Origin: Limnohabitans sp.
GTDB taxonomy: Bacteria > Pseudomonadota > Gammaproteobacteria > Burkholderiales > Burkholderiaceae_C
Length of the DNA stretch: 7,822 bases
Direction: 5' to 3'
Assembly (NCBI GenBank): GCA_009693225.1
Contig: SHXP01000103.1
Span: forward strand, 1-7,822
Below are positions 7,721-7,822 of the stretch, one piece after another. Position 1 is the first letter of the stretch; the number at the start of each line of letters is the position of its first letter. The notes under the pieces are model-generated. The model saw only the letters and a program-made list of their open reading frames with translations. It had not been told where the DNA came from and did no database searches. The position numbers and the translations under genes were made by a program.

Positions 7721-7735
7721 CTGTTACTCAAACAG
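7721..7735 (+). repeat. Small inverted repeat CTGTT-N5-AACAG before the last gene
   Basis: Five-base arms with an ACTCA loop, directly after the TetR stop codon and directly before the AGAAGGA ribosome binding site of the next gene. It shares CTGT/ACAG half-sites with the palindrome at 7007-7025, but with a spacing two bases shorter. It could be a weak RNA hairpin near the ribosome site, a second protein site, or chance. Confidence 0.3.
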
Positions 7736-7749
7736 AGAAGGAATACACC

Positions 7750-7822
7750 ATGAAAAAATGCTTCAGCATATTGTTTGTCTTTGTCTGCATCAGCGCCGGC
7801 GCTCAGATGACGCCTGCCGGAC
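7750..7822 (+). CDS. Secreted protein, N-terminal signal peptide only (gene runs off window)
   Basis: Only 24 codons are visible. The ATG at 7750 follows AGAAGGA (7736-7742) at 7-nt spacing, a strong ribosome binding site. Residues 1-19 form a Sec signal peptide: KK at 2-3, a hydrophobic core FSILFVFVCI, and an S-A-G-A ending with likely cleavage before QMTPAG. The Cys at 13 is not in a good lipobox, so a lipoprotein is unlikely. The mature start QMTPAG resembles the beginning of small periplasmic DUF2147 proteins (usually followed by LWKTIDD), but too little is visible to be sure. The 30-nt gap from the TetR gene suggests co-transcription. Confidence 0.72.
   Translation, partial: MKKCFSILFVFVCISAGAQMTPAG

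Overview
The window looks like core chromosome of a betaproteobacterium, most likely Burkholderiales. The tyrosyl-tRNA synthetase tail, RuvB, PhoH-like and YbeY sequences all read like that order, the coding density is very high, and the base composition is moderately GC-rich. This assignment rests on recognising protein families by eye, not on a search. I see no mobile element, phage gene, CRISPR array, rRNA or tRNA, and the longest non-coding gap is 121 bp.

Layout, left to right. (1) The 3' end of tyrS (S4 RNA-binding domain), then a cation diffusion facilitator (CDF) transporter and the DEAD-box helicase gene dbpA, all on the + strand. (2) A tightly packed minus-strand operon read from right to left: a tautomerase of the Pro-1 superfamily, a PhoH-like ATPase gene (ybeZ) and ybeY. 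The first pair overlap at a TTGA stop/start junction and the second pair are 3 nt apart. ybeY converges on dbpA so closely that the two reading frames overlap by 10 nt. (3) A 121-bp divergent region, then ruvA-ruvB on the + strand, 3 nt apart. (4) A histidine-phosphatase (phosphoglycerate mutase-like) gene on the minus strand, converging on ruvB. (5) An 80-bp divergent region holding a perfect CCTGTG-N7-CACAGG palindrome, then a TetR-family regulator and the first 24 codons of a probable secreted protein on the + strand.

Functionally this is housekeeping. It covers tRNA charging, large-subunit ribosome assembly (DbpA), 16S rRNA maturation and ribosome quality control (YbeY with its PhoH-like partner), and Holliday-junction branch migration (RuvAB). 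Added to these are a metal exporter, a small-molecule tautomerase, a phosphatase and one local transcriptional regulator that probably controls its neighbours.

I found no convincing new biological system. The observations most worth checking are the candidate TetR operator, the tautomerase fused by translational coupling to phoH-ybeY, the overlapping convergent ends of dbpA and ybeY, and the mutually exclusive hairpins between the CDF gene and dbpA.
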